DNA from: JAGXKT01 sp964531695
GTDB lineage: Bacteria; Planctomycetota; Phycisphaerae; SM23-33
Assembly: GCA_964531695.1 (NCBI GenBank)
Contig: CAZHEH010000004.1
Coordinates: forward strand, 1-64,000
DNA: 64,000 bases
Reading direction: 5' to 3'
In this document: positions 9,625-19,958 of the stretch, one piece after another
Numbering within the stretch: position 1 is the stretch's first letter
Layout: each line of letters starts with the position of its first letter
Translations under genes and position numbers: made by a program
Notes under the pieces: model-generated
The model's database searches: none
Told to the model about the DNA's origin: nothing
The model's input: the letters and a program-made list of their open reading frames with translations, nothing else

Positions 9625-12240
9625 GTGGGCTTCCGCAACATACTCATGCTGGCCGGGCTGGCGGCGGTGGCGATACCGATCATCATCCACCTGCTGAACC
9701 GGCGCCGGGCGAAGGTCATCGACTGGGGGGCCATGCAATTCCTCCTCAGTTCCGTGGCCGCACGGAACCGCAGGATCATGATCGAGGAGATCATCCTCAT
9801 GGTCCTGCGGTGCCTGCTGGTGTCGCTGATCGTGGTGGCAATGGCCCACCCGTATCTGGCCCGGCAGTCGCAGATCCCGTGGGGGCTGGTGCTGCCGCTG
9901 TTCTTCATCGCCGTGATCTGCATCGGCATCGCCGGGGCGATGTGGCGCCTGCCGAAGCCGCGGTGGATCCTGCTGCTGGTGGCCCTCGGCCTGCTCACCC
10001 TCGCCGGCGGCGCCGCGTCCGCCGAGTATGTCTTCCAGCAGCGGATCTGGCCTTCCTACGGCGGCGGCACGGACGTGGCGGTCATCGTCGACGGTTCGGT
10101 CTCGATGCAGGTTCGACCGGGCGGCAGCGGGCCGAGCAACTTCGAGCATGCCCTCGGCGAAGCGGCTCAGGCCGTGGACGCCTGCGGGGCGGGCGACTCG
10201 ATCGCCCTGATCGTCGCCGGCTCGCATCCGCGGCGCGTCCTGCCCGGCCCGACGAGCAACAAGGACGAGATCCACCGGGCCCTCCGCGACGCTCAACCGA
10301 CCGGCGGCTCGCTGGACGTGCTGGCCGCGATGGAGGCGGCCGCGAGCGAGCTGGACGAAGGGCACAACACCGCCCGCAAGGTCATCCTGATCACCGACGA
10401 GCAAAGCCGCGGGTGGTCGCTGGGAGACGCCTCCGCCTGGCAACGGCACGGTCGGATGCTCAGCGACGGCGGGCGCGGCCGGCCGCCGCAGGTGATCTGC
10501 CGCACGCTCGAACTGCCCGAGACCGTGAACAACGCGACGATCGAGGACGTGAGCTTCTCCCGGACGGTGATCGGCATGGGCCGCCCGGTCGAGGTCTCGG
10601 TCACGGTGCGGAACTATGGCGAATCGCCGGTGCCGCCGTCTCAGGTGCAGGTGGAGACGGAGGGCGACTTCGAGCCGCAGACGCAGGGAATCGCCGAAAT
10701 CCAGCCCAAGGCGAGCCAGGTCGCCACGTTCGGGCTCCGGTTCGACCGCCCGGGCCCGCACGTGGTGACCGTCCGCTTCACGGGCAACGACGACATCGAG
10801 GCCGACAACGTCGCTCAGCGTGTCGTCGACGTGATCGACGAGGTCCCCGTGCTGATCGTCGACAGCGCCCCGCCCGGGGCGTCCGAGGACGAGCGACCGT
10901 CGTGGTTCCTCCGGTCGGCGCTGTCCCCCACCGGCCGGCTGAACCCGCGCTCGGAGGAGCGCCGCGGGGAGGGCGACCGGGACGAGGTCCGCACGAACTT
11001 CCGCGTGAAGACCGTCCGCGTGCGCGAACTGGCGGCCGAGGAAGATCTGTCGGACTACAGCGTCGTCGTGCTGGCGGACGTGCCCGCCCTGCCCGACGCA
11101 GAGGCCGAGCGCGTGGCCGAGTACGTGTCGCGCGGCGGCGGGCTGCTGGCGACGCTCGGCGGCCGGGCCGACCCCGGCTTCTACAACCACTGGTACACGG
11201 CCGACGGCGCCCGCGTGACGCCGGCCCGGCTCGCCGACGAGCGGAAGATCCCGCCCGAGCCCGTGGAGCTCGCGCCCGAGACGTTCACCATTCCCGGCAT
11301 GGCCCGGCTGATCGACGAGGGCGAGTCCGAGGCCGAGTCCGTGCTGATCAAGGCGTACCGCCCGCTCGAGCCGTTCGCGGCCCTGTCGCTGCCGGAGCGC
11401 GGGCTGCTGATGAACCACGACCCGGCGATCGTCGAGGCCGCGGCCGGTCGCGGCACGATCCTGATGGCGCCGGTCGGCTTCGACGGCACGGACTCGAACT
11501 GGACGTCGACGTACTTCTTCGCTCCCTTCATCCACGAGTGTGCCTACCACCTGGCCGAGACGACCGGGGCCGGCCGCAACGTTTGCCCCGGCGCGGAGGT
11601 CCCGCTGCCGGCGGCCCGCGGCCTGCCGAAGGACGTGGCCGAGCAGATCACGGTGGTCAAGGTTCGTCGCGACGCGGCCGGGCGCGAGGAGCCGGCCGAG
11701 GTCTCGATGCCGGTGAAGGTCGCGGTCGAGGAGCGGACGAACACGGCCGTGCGGGTCTTCTTCGATCAGACCTCGCAGCCGGGACTGTACCGGTTCCGGC
11801 TTCCGGCGCCGCTGGCCAAGCGATTCGAGGGCACGGCGGCGGAGTCGGCGGGGGTGCCGTTCGTAGTCGTCGGGGATCCGAAGGAAAGTAACTTCGCCCC
11901 CCTGCTGGCGCGGGATCTGGAGCGGGTCCGCGGCTACCTGGGAGCCGAGGGCGTCCACGTCCGGCTCGACCGGGCCTTGAACGTCGAGGATCTCAAGGCG
12001 ATGGCCGCGGACCAGGTCCCCGGCGGCGACCTGTGGGAGTACTTCGCGTGGGCGGCGCTGGCGGCGCTGATCGCGGAGATCGCCCTGACCCGCTGGATCG
12101 CCTCGCAGCGCCGCGCGCACACGGCCGAGTCGGTCGCCTTCGGCACGACCACACAGGACATCCGGTCGTATCAGGCCAAGGCCAGGGAGATGGTCGCCGT
12201 CCCGTCCGCCGACAAGAGCGAAAGCGCAGGTGTCTCGTAG
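9625..12240 (+). CDS. BatA-like membrane protein with VWA and GATase1-like domains
   Basis: An 871-aa membrane protein starting with GTG. The first residues match the BatA N-terminal module (FRNILMLAGLAAVAIPIIIH then LLNRR), with further membrane segments near 55-75, 88-110 and 113-135. A VWA domain follows (DVAVIVDGSVSMQ near 149; the metal-site Ser-x-Ser is present). A class I glutamine-amidotransferase-like region lies around 480-700 (VVLADVPALPDAEAERV, GGGLLATLGG) with no evident Cys nucleophile in that stretch. A last membrane helix is near 802-822. The stop codon directly abuts the next ATG, so translation is probably coupled. It likely forms a membrane complex with the MoxR and DUF58 proteins. 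Confidence 0.85.
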   Translation: MGFRNILMLAGLAAVAIPIIIHLLNRRRAKVIDWGAMQFLLSSVAARNRRIMIEEIILMVLRCLLVSLIVVAMAHPYLARQSQIPWGLVLPLFFIAVICIGIAGAMWRLPKPRWILLLVALGLLTLAGGAASAEYVFQQRIWPSYGGGTDVAVIVDGSVSMQVRPGGSGPSNFEHALGEAAQAVDACGAGDSIALIVAGSHPRRVLPGPTSNKDEIHRALRDAQPTGGSLDVLAAMEAAASELDEGHNTARKVILITDEQSRGWSLGDASAWQRHGRMLSDGGRGRPPQVICRTLELPETVNNATIEDVSFSRTVIGMGRPVEVSVTVRNYGESPVPPSQVQVETEGDFEPQTQGIAEIQPKASQVATFGLRFDRPGPHVVTVRFTGNDDIEADNVAQRVVDVIDEVPVLIVDSAPPGASEDERPSWFLRSALSPTGRLNPRSEERRGEGDRDEVRTNFRVKTVRVRELAAEEDLSDYSVVVLADVPALPDAEAERVAEYVSRGGGLLATLGGRADPGFYNHWYTADGARVTPARLADERKIPPEPVELAPETFTIPGMARLIDEGESEAESVLIKAYRPLEPFAALSLPERGLLMNHDPAIVEAAAGRGTILMAPVGFDGTDSNWTSTYFFAPFIHECAYHLAETTGAGRNVCPGAEVPLPAARGLPKDVAEQITVVKVRRDAAGREEPAEVSMPVKVAVEERTNTAVRVFFDQTSQPGLYRFRLPAPLAKRFEGTAAESAGVPFVVVGDPKESNFAPLLARDLERVRGYLGAEGVHVRLDRALNVEDLKAMAADQVPGGDLWEYFAWAALAALIAEIALTRWIASQRRAHTAESVAFGTTTQDIRSYQAKAREMVAVPSADKSESAGVS

Positions 12241-15200
12241 ATGTTCAGCGTGAAGGAGCATTACCGGCTGCCTTGGGACATGTGGCAGGTCTGCCTTCTG
12301 GCGGCCGTGGTGATCGCCGTGTGGGTCGCCGCGCACCGCCTGCGCCGCCACGCCCCCACGCGACGGCTCCAGGCCGGGCTTTTCGTCGCGCTCACGGGCA
12401 TCGGGTTCTTCGCGTTCCAGGCGCTGTTTCAGGTGCTGCTGCGGTGGGTGCAGCTCGAGACGCAGGTGGCGCTGTGGTTGCTGGCGCTGGTCGGCTCGGC
12501 CGGGGTCGAGACGCTGGTGTACCTGTACACGTTGGAGCGGCGGACGGTGTCGCGCCGGACGGGCGCGGCCCTGGTCGGGCTGCGGGCGACACTGATGCTG
12601 CTGTTGATCGCGATGATCGCCCAGCCGGTCTACTCCACCACCCATTCCGAGACGATTCAGAAGGCCGTGGTGATCCTCCTGGACGAGTCGCGGTCCATGC
12701 ACCGGTCCGACCCGCAGATGCCGGATGCCGAGAAGATCCGTCTGGCGGAGATGGTGTCGCTGCCCGGCGTGCAGCGCGAGAACCGCTTGGACCGCGTGTC
12801 GCACTACCTGGAGCAATCCGCCGGGCAGCTTGATCGCCGGCTTGCCCGCCTGGAGGAGCTCGCCGCCTTCGACGACCCGAACGAGGCCGAGCGATGGCTG
12901 CCGGCCGTGCGCGAGGACATCCGCCGGGCGGCCGAGTCGGTCCGGGAGGGGCTCGGCGAGCGAATGGAAGCCCTCCGGAAGCCCGGCGAGGACTCGGTAC
13001 GGACGGAGCTGTCCGCCGCCCGCGCCCGGCTGGAGGCCGGCATCAAGAGCGTCGAGCGCGTCCTGGCGCTGACGCACGAGGAGGCCGAGGCCGAGTTGCC
13101 CTCGCGGCAGGACGAGCTGGTCGAGCAGTTGGGCCGGGCGTCGGCCGAGCTGACGGCCGCGGCCGAGCAGGCCATGTCCGCCGCCGACACGCTGGACGCC
13201 CACGCCTACGCGAAACTCTCCGAGGAAGTCCGCACGCGAGTGGACGCCCTGGCGGACCAGCCCCGGCTGGACCTGGCCCGGCATGCGCTGCTGAACGAGA
13301 CACGCTCCGGCGAGAAGGACGAGGCGTTCGACGTGATCGAGCGATTCCGGGCCAAGGGCTACGAGGTACGGGCGTTCTCTTTCGCATCCGACGTTCGCCC
13401 GATGGACCTGGGCGACTGGGCAAAGGGCTACCGAGGCGCGGACACCCCCCTGCCCCCGCCGGATGCGGATGACCCGCGGCTCCAGCAGTCGCGCGGGGCC
13501 TGGGCGCTGGACTCCCTCGCCTCCGGGGCGCTTCAGGGCGCGCGGGTGGCGCGGGTGCTGCTGGTTTCCGACGGGCGTTTCACCGACGCCGACAGCGGTC
13601 TGGCGGAGCAGGCGGCGCGGCGGCTCGCCGACCGCGGCGCCGTCGTCGACACGCTCGCCGTCGGCTGCGCCCACCCGCCGCGGGACGCCGCGATCGTCCA
13701 CATCGACGCGCCGACCGGCCCCGTCTACAAGAGGGGCAAGGCGCAGTTCCGCCTCCAGGTGCAGCTCAGCCGGATGGGCGGCGCGCGGGCCCGCGTCGTG
13801 CTCCGCAAGACCGACCCCGCCGGCGAGGCGGCGGGCGAGCCGCTGGTCGAGGAGGTCCGCGTGCCGGATGAGACGGACCTCCACACGACCACCGTGGAAC
13901 TGACCGACGAGGACACAGCGGAGCCCGGCCTGTACACGTACACCGCCGAAATCGGCCGGCCCAAGGAAGGCAGCAGCGCCGAGGTCGTGCCGTTCGCCGA
14001 CGAGGCGGAGGAAGGCAACAACTCCGGCTCCGTGGCGGTCAACATCAGCGACGATCGCTCCAAGGTGCTGATCGTCGAGGGCCGCCCGCGATGGGAGTAC
14101 CGCTACCTCAAGAACCTCTTCGCCCACCGCGACGAGAGCGTGAAGCTTCAGCACGTGCTGCTCCAGCCGGATCGGATCGCCGGCCGGGACCGCCGCCGCC
14201 ATGTCGCGGCATCGGCCGCCCGCCCGTACGGCGAGGCGGAAGCCACCGACCTGCCCGGACACGCGCCGGAGTTCCGGGAAGACGAGGACGCCTTCCGCAC
14301 GGAATGGCACAAGTTCGACGTGATCGTGCTGGGCGACGTCGGCATGCAGATGCTCGCCGAGCGGGACCGCGACGCGCTGGTCCGTTTCGTCAAGGAGCGC
14401 GGCGGCACGCTGGTCGTCGTGGCCGGGCCCCACCACATGCCGCACGAGTTCGGCGACACCGAGCTGGCCGACATGCTGCCGCTCAAGGCCGTGACCGCGA
14501 CGGACGAAGCGGCCGCCCGGACGCGGGACAAGGAATCCCGCCGGCCCTACCGCATCGCACTGACCGACACCGGGCGCAGGCACGCCATGATGCGCCTGAT
14601 CGACGACCCCGACCGGAACGCCCGCCACTGGACCCGCCAGGTGCCGCGAATCTACTGGCACTGCCCCGTCGAGGGCGTCCGGGCCGGGGCGCAGGTGCTG
14701 GCCTACGCCCTGCCGGAATCGCCCCCGGACTACGTCACGGCGCCGCGCGAGAACATGGACGAGGACACGCTCCGCCGGCGCGAGCAGTTCGAGAAGGATC
14801 ACGCCCTCGTCGCCGTGCAGAAGTACGCCCGCGGCAAGGTGCTTATGCTCGCGTTCGACCGCACGTGGCGACTGCGCTACCGCGTCGGCGACCGGTACCA
14901 CCACCGGTTCTGGGGCCAGGTAATGCGATGGGCCACGTCCGACAAGCTGCCGGTCGGCACGCGCACCGTCCGCCTCGGCGCCGAGCCGCCGCGGGTCCGT
15001 CCCGGCGAGCCGGTCAAGATCAAGTGCATGGTGCTCGACGAGGACATGAACCCGCTCGAGGACGACCGGCGTGTCGTCATGACCGTCAGCAAGCGCGTCG
15101 AGCGGGACGGCCCGGACGCCGGCTACGAGCCCGTGGAGGAAGTCCTCATGCGCCGCACCCCGACCGGCCTCGGGCAATACGAGGCGGAACTGGCCGACCT

Positions 15201-15585
15201 GTCGGCCGAGCACGGCGGCGGAACGTATCGAGTGGAGTTCAGCCCGTCGGCCTCCGCGCCCGAGGCGCGGCGGATCATCGCGGCGCAGGCCCGAGAGGTT
15301 GATGACCTCGCCCTGGAGTTCGAGGTCGGCGAGACCTACTCCCAAGAGGACCTGCATCTCTCGGCCGCGCCGGGCGTCCTGCGGGACTACGCCCGCCAGG
15401 GCGGCGGTCGCCTCGTCCGGCCTCAGCAGTTGCCCGACATCGCGGCCGGCATTGAGCCCGGCATCGAGGTCCGCGCCGAGGAAGGCGAGCCGCTGCCGCT
15501 ATGGAGATGGTGGCCCGTCCTGGCGGTCATCCTGGCCGCCGCCACGGCCGAGTGGGTCATCCGCAAGCGGTCGGGGCTGGCCTAG
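12241..15585 (+). CDS. Large VWA / GATase1-like membrane protein
   Basis: A 1114-aa protein with four N-terminal membrane helices (about 15-35, 43-60, 70-90, 107-130), then a VWA-like beginning (VVILLDESRSMHRSD near 142). The VWA is interrupted by a charged coiled-coil insert (about 170-330) before resuming (GYEVRAFSFASDVRPMDLGD). A GATase1-like region starts near 610 (VLIVEGRPRWEYRYLKNLFA) and runs to about 900. A C-terminal helix sits near 1088-1107. It starts at the base after the upstream stop codon. This type follows BatA-like genes in many planctomycetes; the function is unknown, probably part of the same envelope complex. Confidence 0.82.
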   Translation: MFSVKEHYRLPWDMWQVCLLAAVVIAVWVAAHRLRRHAPTRRLQAGLFVALTGIGFFAFQALFQVLLRWVQLETQVALWLLALVGSAGVETLVYLYTLERRTVSRRTGAALVGLRATLMLLLIAMIAQPVYSTTHSETIQKAVVILLDESRSMHRSDPQMPDAEKIRLAEMVSLPGVQRENRLDRVSHYLEQSAGQLDRRLARLEELAAFDDPNEAERWLPAVREDIRRAAESVREGLGERMEALRKPGEDSVRTELSAARARLEAGIKSVERVLALTHEEAEAELPSRQDELVEQLGRASAELTAAAEQAMSAADTLDAHAYAKLSEEVRTRVDALADQPRLDLARHALLNETRSGEKDEAFDVIERFRAKGYEVRAFSFASDVRPMDLGDWAKGYRGADTPLPPPDADDPRLQQSRGAWALDSLASGALQGARVARVLLVSDGRFTDADSGLAEQAARRLADRGAVVDTLAVGCAHPPRDAAIVHIDAPTGPVYKRGKAQFRLQVQLSRMGGARARVVLRKTDPAGEAAGEPLVEEVRVPDETDLHTTTVELTDEDTAEPGLYTYTAEIGRPKEGSSAEVVPFADEAEEGNNSGSVAVNISDDRSKVLIVEGRPRWEYRYLKNLFAHRDESVKLQHVLLQPDRIAGRDRRRHVAASAARPYGEAEATDLPGHAPEFREDEDAFRTEWHKFDVIVLGDVGMQMLAERDRDALVRFVKERGGTLVVVAGPHHMPHEFGDTELADMLPLKAVTATDEAAARTRDKESRRPYRIALTDTGRRHAMMRLIDDPDRNARHWTRQVPRIYWHCPVEGVRAGAQVLAYALPESPPDYVTAPRENMDEDTLRRREQFEKDHALVAVQKYARGKVLMLAFDRTWRLRYRVGDRYHHRFWGQVMRWATSDKLPVGTRTVRLGAEPPRVRPGEPVKIKCMVLDEDMNPLEDDRRVVMTVSKRVERDGPDAGYEPVEEVLMRRTPTGLGQYEAELADLSAEHGGGTYRVEFSPSASAPEARRIIAAQAREVDDLALEFEVGETYSQEDLHLSAAPGVLRDYARQGGGRLVRPQQLPDIAAGIEPGIEVRAEEGEPLPLWRWWPVLAVILAAATAEWVIRKRSGLA

Positions 15586-15688
15586 GCGGAACCCCGCACC
15601 CGGCGCGGGCGTTTAAGGGAATGTCGCGGGGCAAGGGCGGAGACGAATGCGGACGAGCCGAGATGGAACCATCGGAAGGGACTGAACC

Positions 15689-18600
15689 ATGACGCGGACA
15701 ATGCATGCCCGTCAGGCACGGGCCGTTCCCCGGGAGATCGAGGACACGCTCCGACGGATCATCTCACGGACGCGTATGGTTATTCTGCTTCGGGGTCTGG
15801 CGGCCGTTGTCGCGGTAGCGCTGCTTTCGTTATTGGTCATCATGGCGATCGACCGCTGGGTCGTGATCTTTGCGAGCTGGCCGCGATGGCTGCTGACGTT
15901 CTCGGCGCTCGGCGCGACCGTGCTGGCGGCGGTGTGGTTTCTCATCCACCCGCTGGCCAAGACGTTCACGCTCGCCGGCGTCGCCCGCGTCATCGAGGCC
16001 CGGCACCCGGAGCTGCAGGAGCGGATCAGTTCGACGGTCGAGCTGCTCTCCAGCAAGGATGCACCCGAGCTTCGCGGCTCGGACGTGCTGATCCACGCGC
16101 TGGCGAACGAGGCATCCATCAGCGTCAAGTCGCTGAGCCCCAGTCGCGAGGTCACGCTGCGGGCGGCCAGCCCCTTCCTGATGATCGCCGGCGGCGTGAT
16201 CGCCGTGCTGATCGGCCTGGCCGTGGTGTGGCCCGGCGGCACGAGGGACCAGATCCTGCGGGCCCTCGTCCCGTCGCTGAACATCGCCCGCGTCTCGGGC
16301 GACCAAATCCATCCCGTCGTCGTCGAGAGCGACACGCTCAAGAAGGTCCCCGGCAAGGACAAGCATTACGCACTCATCCGGGGCCAGCGGCTCCATGTGC
16401 AGGCCAAGGTCGAAAACGAGGCCGTGCGCTCGGCCGAAATGCACTTCAGCCGGGACGGCCACAGCGCGGACTCCTCCGTGCCGATGAGCCGCATGCGCGT
16501 CGACTCCGACGGGCCCCGGTTCGAGTACGCCGGCGTGCCGCAGACGGAGGGCGACTACTACTTCCGCGTCCACGCGGGAGACGCCCTGACGGCCTGGTAT
16601 CAGGTGACGCCCGTGGAGCGCCCGGCCGTACGGGAGACGACCATCCACCTGAGATACCCGGACTACATGGGCAAGCCGGACGGAGACACCGTCGTGGTCA
16701 AGCCCGGCGCGCGGATCGAGACCTGGCAGGACACGCGGATCGAAGTCCTCGCCCGCACCAACAAGCAGATGGCATCCGTCCGCGCCACGCTCAACGGGCA
16801 GGATCTGCCCCTCGAGCCGGCCGGCGGCAACACCTACCGCTTCCGTCAGCATCTGACGGGCGAGACGGACCGCCGGTGGCGACTGCATCTGGAGGACGCG
16901 TATGGCTTCCGGCGCGAGACGGCCGGCGTCGCGGTGCAGGTTCAACCGGACGGCCCGCCGACCGTCGAGCTGACGCTCGCCCACGCCGAAATGCTCGACC
17001 AGGCCGACGGCAACGTCGTCCACGTCAGGCCGGACGATCGCGTGCCGTTCCGCTATACGGTCACCGACGAGATCGGCCTGGCCGAGATCCGCAAGACGCT
17101 CTCCGTGCCCGGCCGGCGTGAGCCGGTGTCCCTGCCGACTCCGCACACGTTCGATCGGGCCGATCGCCGCACGCGGTATGACGGCTCGTTCACGCTCGAT
17201 CTGGGCATGGCGGCGATCGCGGGCTCGCCGCGCGCGACGTTCGAGGTCCGCGTTCGGGACAACAAGACGGCCGACCCCGAGACCGGCCGCGAGGCCAACG
17301 AAGAGGCGTCGGCCACCTACACCGTCATCATCGACCCCGGAATCGACGCATCTCTGAACGAGCGGATCGCTCAGAGCGAGGAGCTGGCCCTCCGCGAGAT
17401 GCTGCTTGAGCTGTTGGCGATGCTGGAGGAGGCCCGCGGGCAGTCGAAGGACATCGTCAAGCGAATGTCGGAGGTCAAGGAGGCCGCGCTCCCGAAGAAC
17501 GAGCGAGACCGGGTGGATGAGCTGTCGGCACAGCTCGTCAAGTGCCGCAAGACCACGCTGGAGGTCAGCGAGCGCCCGCTGCTGGCGCCGGGAGAGACGT
17601 ACGAAGGCATCGGCCGGGAACTCCAGGACATCGCGCGGGACCACATCGCGCGGGCCGAGGCCTTCGCCGCTCGCATCCCGACGACGCCGCGAGCCGACGA
17701 CCGCAACAACCTCGCCGAGCAGGCGGACTTCAAGGTCAAGAAGGCCATCGAGGACCTCCGCAGGATCCTCGAGAAGCTCCACGAGCTGGTCGAGGCCATG
17801 GAGCAGGTCCGGGAGTACAACGCCCTCAAGGAGGAGCAGGCCTGGCTCGCCGAGCAGTTGGCCGAGGGCGCCCTCCCCGAGGAAATGCGCCTGGACGAGG
17901 AACGCGGCGAGCTTCCCTTCGACATGACGGAGGAGGAGTGGCGGGAGATGCAGCGCGACGTGGCCGAGCGGATGGGCGAACTGGTTCGCGAAGCGCCCGA
18001 AGCCATGCTCGAGGCGCTCGGCGAGCAGGGCGACCGGGCCCGCCGGCTCTCCGACGAGGCGAAGGCGCTGAAGGAGAAACAGGAGCGGCTGGCCGCGCGA
18101 ACGGAGCGGCTGGAGCAGATCGCCGAGAAGATGGGCGAGTTGGCGGGCAGGCAGCGCGAGCTGGGCAAGCGGGCCGGCGAGGAGTTGGCCGACGAGTTCG
18201 AGGCCGGAATGAACAAAGCCGCGGAGCAGCTAGAGGCCCGGCGCCTGCCCGGCGCAATCGAGAAGCAGAAGGACGTGGAGGGCGCGCTCGGCGAGGCGGC
18301 GGAAGGCGAGCCGATGCCCTCGCCCGGCGATTTGGGCGAGGCCCCGGCCGACGAGCCCGGGGAGAGGCCCGCCGGCGAGCCCGGCGCAACCGAGCCCGGA
18401 GAGGCCGATGCGGGGGAACCCGGCGAGACGGAGGCCGGCGAGGCCGCCCCCCCCGCGCCCGGCGCTCGGCAGCCGCCCATGCCTCCCCGGGCGGGCGCCA
18501 GGCCGACCCCCGGCCAGCAGAAGGCCGCCGGCGAGATCGGCACCGCCCAGGCCGCCCTCCGCGAGGAGGCCGAGAAGCTGCTGGCGGAACGTGAGCAGAT

Positions 18601-19957
18601 TCTCGGCGAACAGCTCGCCGAGTTGCTCGCCGAGCAAGAGCAGGTAGCCGGCGAGGTCTCCGACCTTGCCGACGACATCGCCAGGGCGGCGCCGCAGCCC
18701 GAGGGCCTGCCGATGGAGGCGGCAATGGCCGCGGACGCCGCCGCCGAGAAGCTCGGCGCCGCCGAACTGCCCGCGGCCGCGGACGCGGCAACGGAAGCCG
18801 CAGAGAAGCTGGCCCAGATGGCCGCCCCCCCGGCGCCAGGCGCGCCGGAGCCCGGCGCACCCGCACCCGGAGCACCGGAACCCGGCGCACCCGCGCCGGG
18901 AGCGTCCGCACCCGGAGCACCGGAACCCGGCGCCCCCGCGCCAGGAGCACCCGCCCCAGGAGCGCCCGCGCCCGGAGCACCGGCTCCCGGCGCACCCCTG
19001 CCGGCCGGGCTGGCCGAACGGGCCGCGGCGCTGCATCAGAAGCAGGCGGCCCTCGCCCAGAAGGTCAGCGCCCTCACACAAAGCAACCCGGAGGCCGTAG
19101 CGGCGATGGAGCAGACGGCAATTGCCGGTGACGCCGCCGAACTCGCGGCCGGGGCCGAGATGATCCAGGAACACGCCGCGGGGCTCGGCCTCGCGCCGGA
19201 GGCACAGGCCCAAGCCGCCGCGGCGGCCGACCTGGCCGAACAAGCCCGGATGGCCGCGGCCATGGCCGCGGCGCAAATGCCTGGGGCACCCGCGCCCGGA
19301 GCACCCGCGCCCGGAGCACCCGCGCCCGGAGCACCCGCGCCCGGAGCCCCCGGCGCGCCTGCCCCCGGTGCTCCCGGTGCGCCTGCGCCCGGGGCGCCCG
19401 GTATGCCCAGCGGCGCGCCGCCATCGCCCGGAGTGCCCCCGCCGTCGGCCTCGCAGCAGCAGGCGGCCTCGGCCATGGGAATGGCCTCTCAGGCCTTCTC
19501 CGAACTCGGGCAGATGATGATGGCCACGGAGCCGGGCGACGCCCCCGAGATGGACCCGCTGGTCGACCCGTCCATGCTGGCCGAGGCCTTCGGCGAGACG
19601 ACCGAGGCCGCCGAGACCGCCCTGCCCTCGGATGCGGACGCCGCGGCCGCGATGCTGGCCGCACTGGCGGCCGCCGCCGGCGAATCGGCCCAGTCAATGG
19701 GCTTACAGCCAGGCATGCCCGGCGGCCCCGGCACGCCCTCCGAAACGGGCCAGGGCACGGGCACCGGCGCCCAGTTCGTGGACCGCCGCCTCCTGAAGGT
19801 CCCCGACGAGGGCCGGGACGAGGACGAACATTGGGCCCGCGTCCACGGACGCCTCCGCGGCGACGCCCGCGAGGCCGCCGCCGGGCGAGGACCCAGGGAG
19901 TACCGGGACATCAACGAGAAGTACTTCGAGACCATCGCCGACGAGGAGGAAGAGTAA
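15689..19957 (+). CDS. Giant DUF4175-like membrane/coiled-coil protein with Pro-Gly-Ala repeats
   Basis: A 1422-aa protein. There are two membrane helices near 32-52 and 61-85 and a third near 152-178, a pattern seen in DUF4175-type proteins. A long beta-rich region (about 190-550) carries EXPORT-like repeats of the type WYQVTPVERPAVRETTIHL. About 555-870 is a Glu/Lys/Arg-rich coiled coil. The C-terminal half is Ala/Glu/Pro-rich and contains two blocks of PGAP/APGA repeats (about 1049-1107 and 1199-1240), then an Ala-rich segment and an acidic tail ending DEEEE. The ATG at 15689 follows GGAAGGG at 15674-15680. It may be a structural, envelope-spanning partner of the MoxR complex. The repeats are low-complexity and their exact number may vary between strains. 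Confidence 0.8.
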   Translation: MTRTMHARQARAVPREIEDTLRRIISRTRMVILLRGLAAVVAVALLSLLVIMAIDRWVVIFASWPRWLLTFSALGATVLAAVWFLIHPLAKTFTLAGVARVIEARHPELQERISSTVELLSSKDAPELRGSDVLIHALANEASISVKSLSPSREVTLRAASPFLMIAGGVIAVLIGLAVVWPGGTRDQILRALVPSLNIARVSGDQIHPVVVESDTLKKVPGKDKHYALIRGQRLHVQAKVENEAVRSAEMHFSRDGHSADSSVPMSRMRVDSDGPRFEYAGVPQTEGDYYFRVHAGDALTAWYQVTPVERPAVRETTIHLRYPDYMGKPDGDTVVVKPGARIETWQDTRIEVLARTNKQMASVRATLNGQDLPLEPAGGNTYRFRQHLTGETDRRWRLHLEDAYGFRRETAGVAVQVQPDGPPTVELTLAHAEMLDQADGNVVHVRPDDRVPFRYTVTDEIGLAEIRKTLSVPGRREPVSLPTPHTFDRADRRTRYDGSFTLDLGMAAIAGSPRATFEVRVRDNKTADPETGREANEEASATYTVIIDPGIDASLNERIAQSEELALREMLLELLAMLEEARGQSKDIVKRMSEVKEAALPKNERDRVDELSAQLVKCRKTTLEVSERPLLAPGETYEGIGRELQDIARDHIARAEAFAARIPTTPRADDRNNLAEQADFKVKKAIEDLRRILEKLHELVEAMEQVREYNALKEEQAWLAEQLAEGALPEEMRLDEERGELPFDMTEEEWREMQRDVAERMGELVREAPEAMLEALGEQGDRARRLSDEAKALKEKQERLAARTERLEQIAEKMGELAGRQRELGKRAGEELADEFEAGMNKAAEQLEARRLPGAIEKQKDVEGALGEAAEGEPMPSPGDLGEAPADEPGERPAGEPGATEPGEADAGEPGETEAGEAAPPAPGARQPPMPPRAGARPTPGQQKAAGEIGTAQAALREEAEKLLAEREQILGEQLAELLAEQEQVAGEVSDLADDIARAAPQPEGLPMEAAMAADAAAEKLGAAELPAAADAATEAAEKLAQMAAPPAPGAPEPGAPAPGAPEPGAPAPGASAPGAPEPGAPAPGAPAPGAPAPGAPAPGAPLPAGLAERAAALHQKQAALAQKVSALTQSNPEAVAAMEQTAIAGDAAELAAGAEMIQEHAAGLGLAPEAQAQAAAAADLAEQARMAAAMAAAQMPGAPAPGAPAPGAPAPGAPAPGAPGAPAPGAPGAPAPGAPGMPSGAPPSPGVPPPSASQQQAASAMGMASQAFSELGQMMMATEPGDAPEMDPLVDPSMLAEAFGETTEAAETALPSDADAAAAMLAALAAAAGESAQSMGLQPGMPGGPGTPSETGQGTGTGAQFVDRRLLKVPDEGRDEDEHWARVHGRLRGDAREAAAGRGPREYRDINEKYFETIADEEEE
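18835..19410 (+). repeat. Two blocks of in-frame PGAP-encoding repeats
   Basis: Within the giant coiled-coil gene, 18835-19010 and 19287-19410 encode runs of PGAP / APGA. The second block includes four perfect 15-bp units (cacccgcgcccggag) at 19287-19301, 19302-19316, 19317-19331 and 19332-19346. Such arrays usually vary in copy number through slippage and make extended flexible linkers. Confidence 0.9.
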
Positions 19958-19958
19958 G

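Noticed and set aside
9265..15357. Minus-strand open frame of 2030 codons
   Set aside because: It lies antisense to the BatA/VWA genes, has no ribosome site or domain, and its His/Arg/Val-rich composition is what GC-rich coding DNA yields on the opposite strand.
15830..17782. Minus-strand frame of 650 codons
   Set aside because: Antisense shadow of the giant coiled-coil gene.
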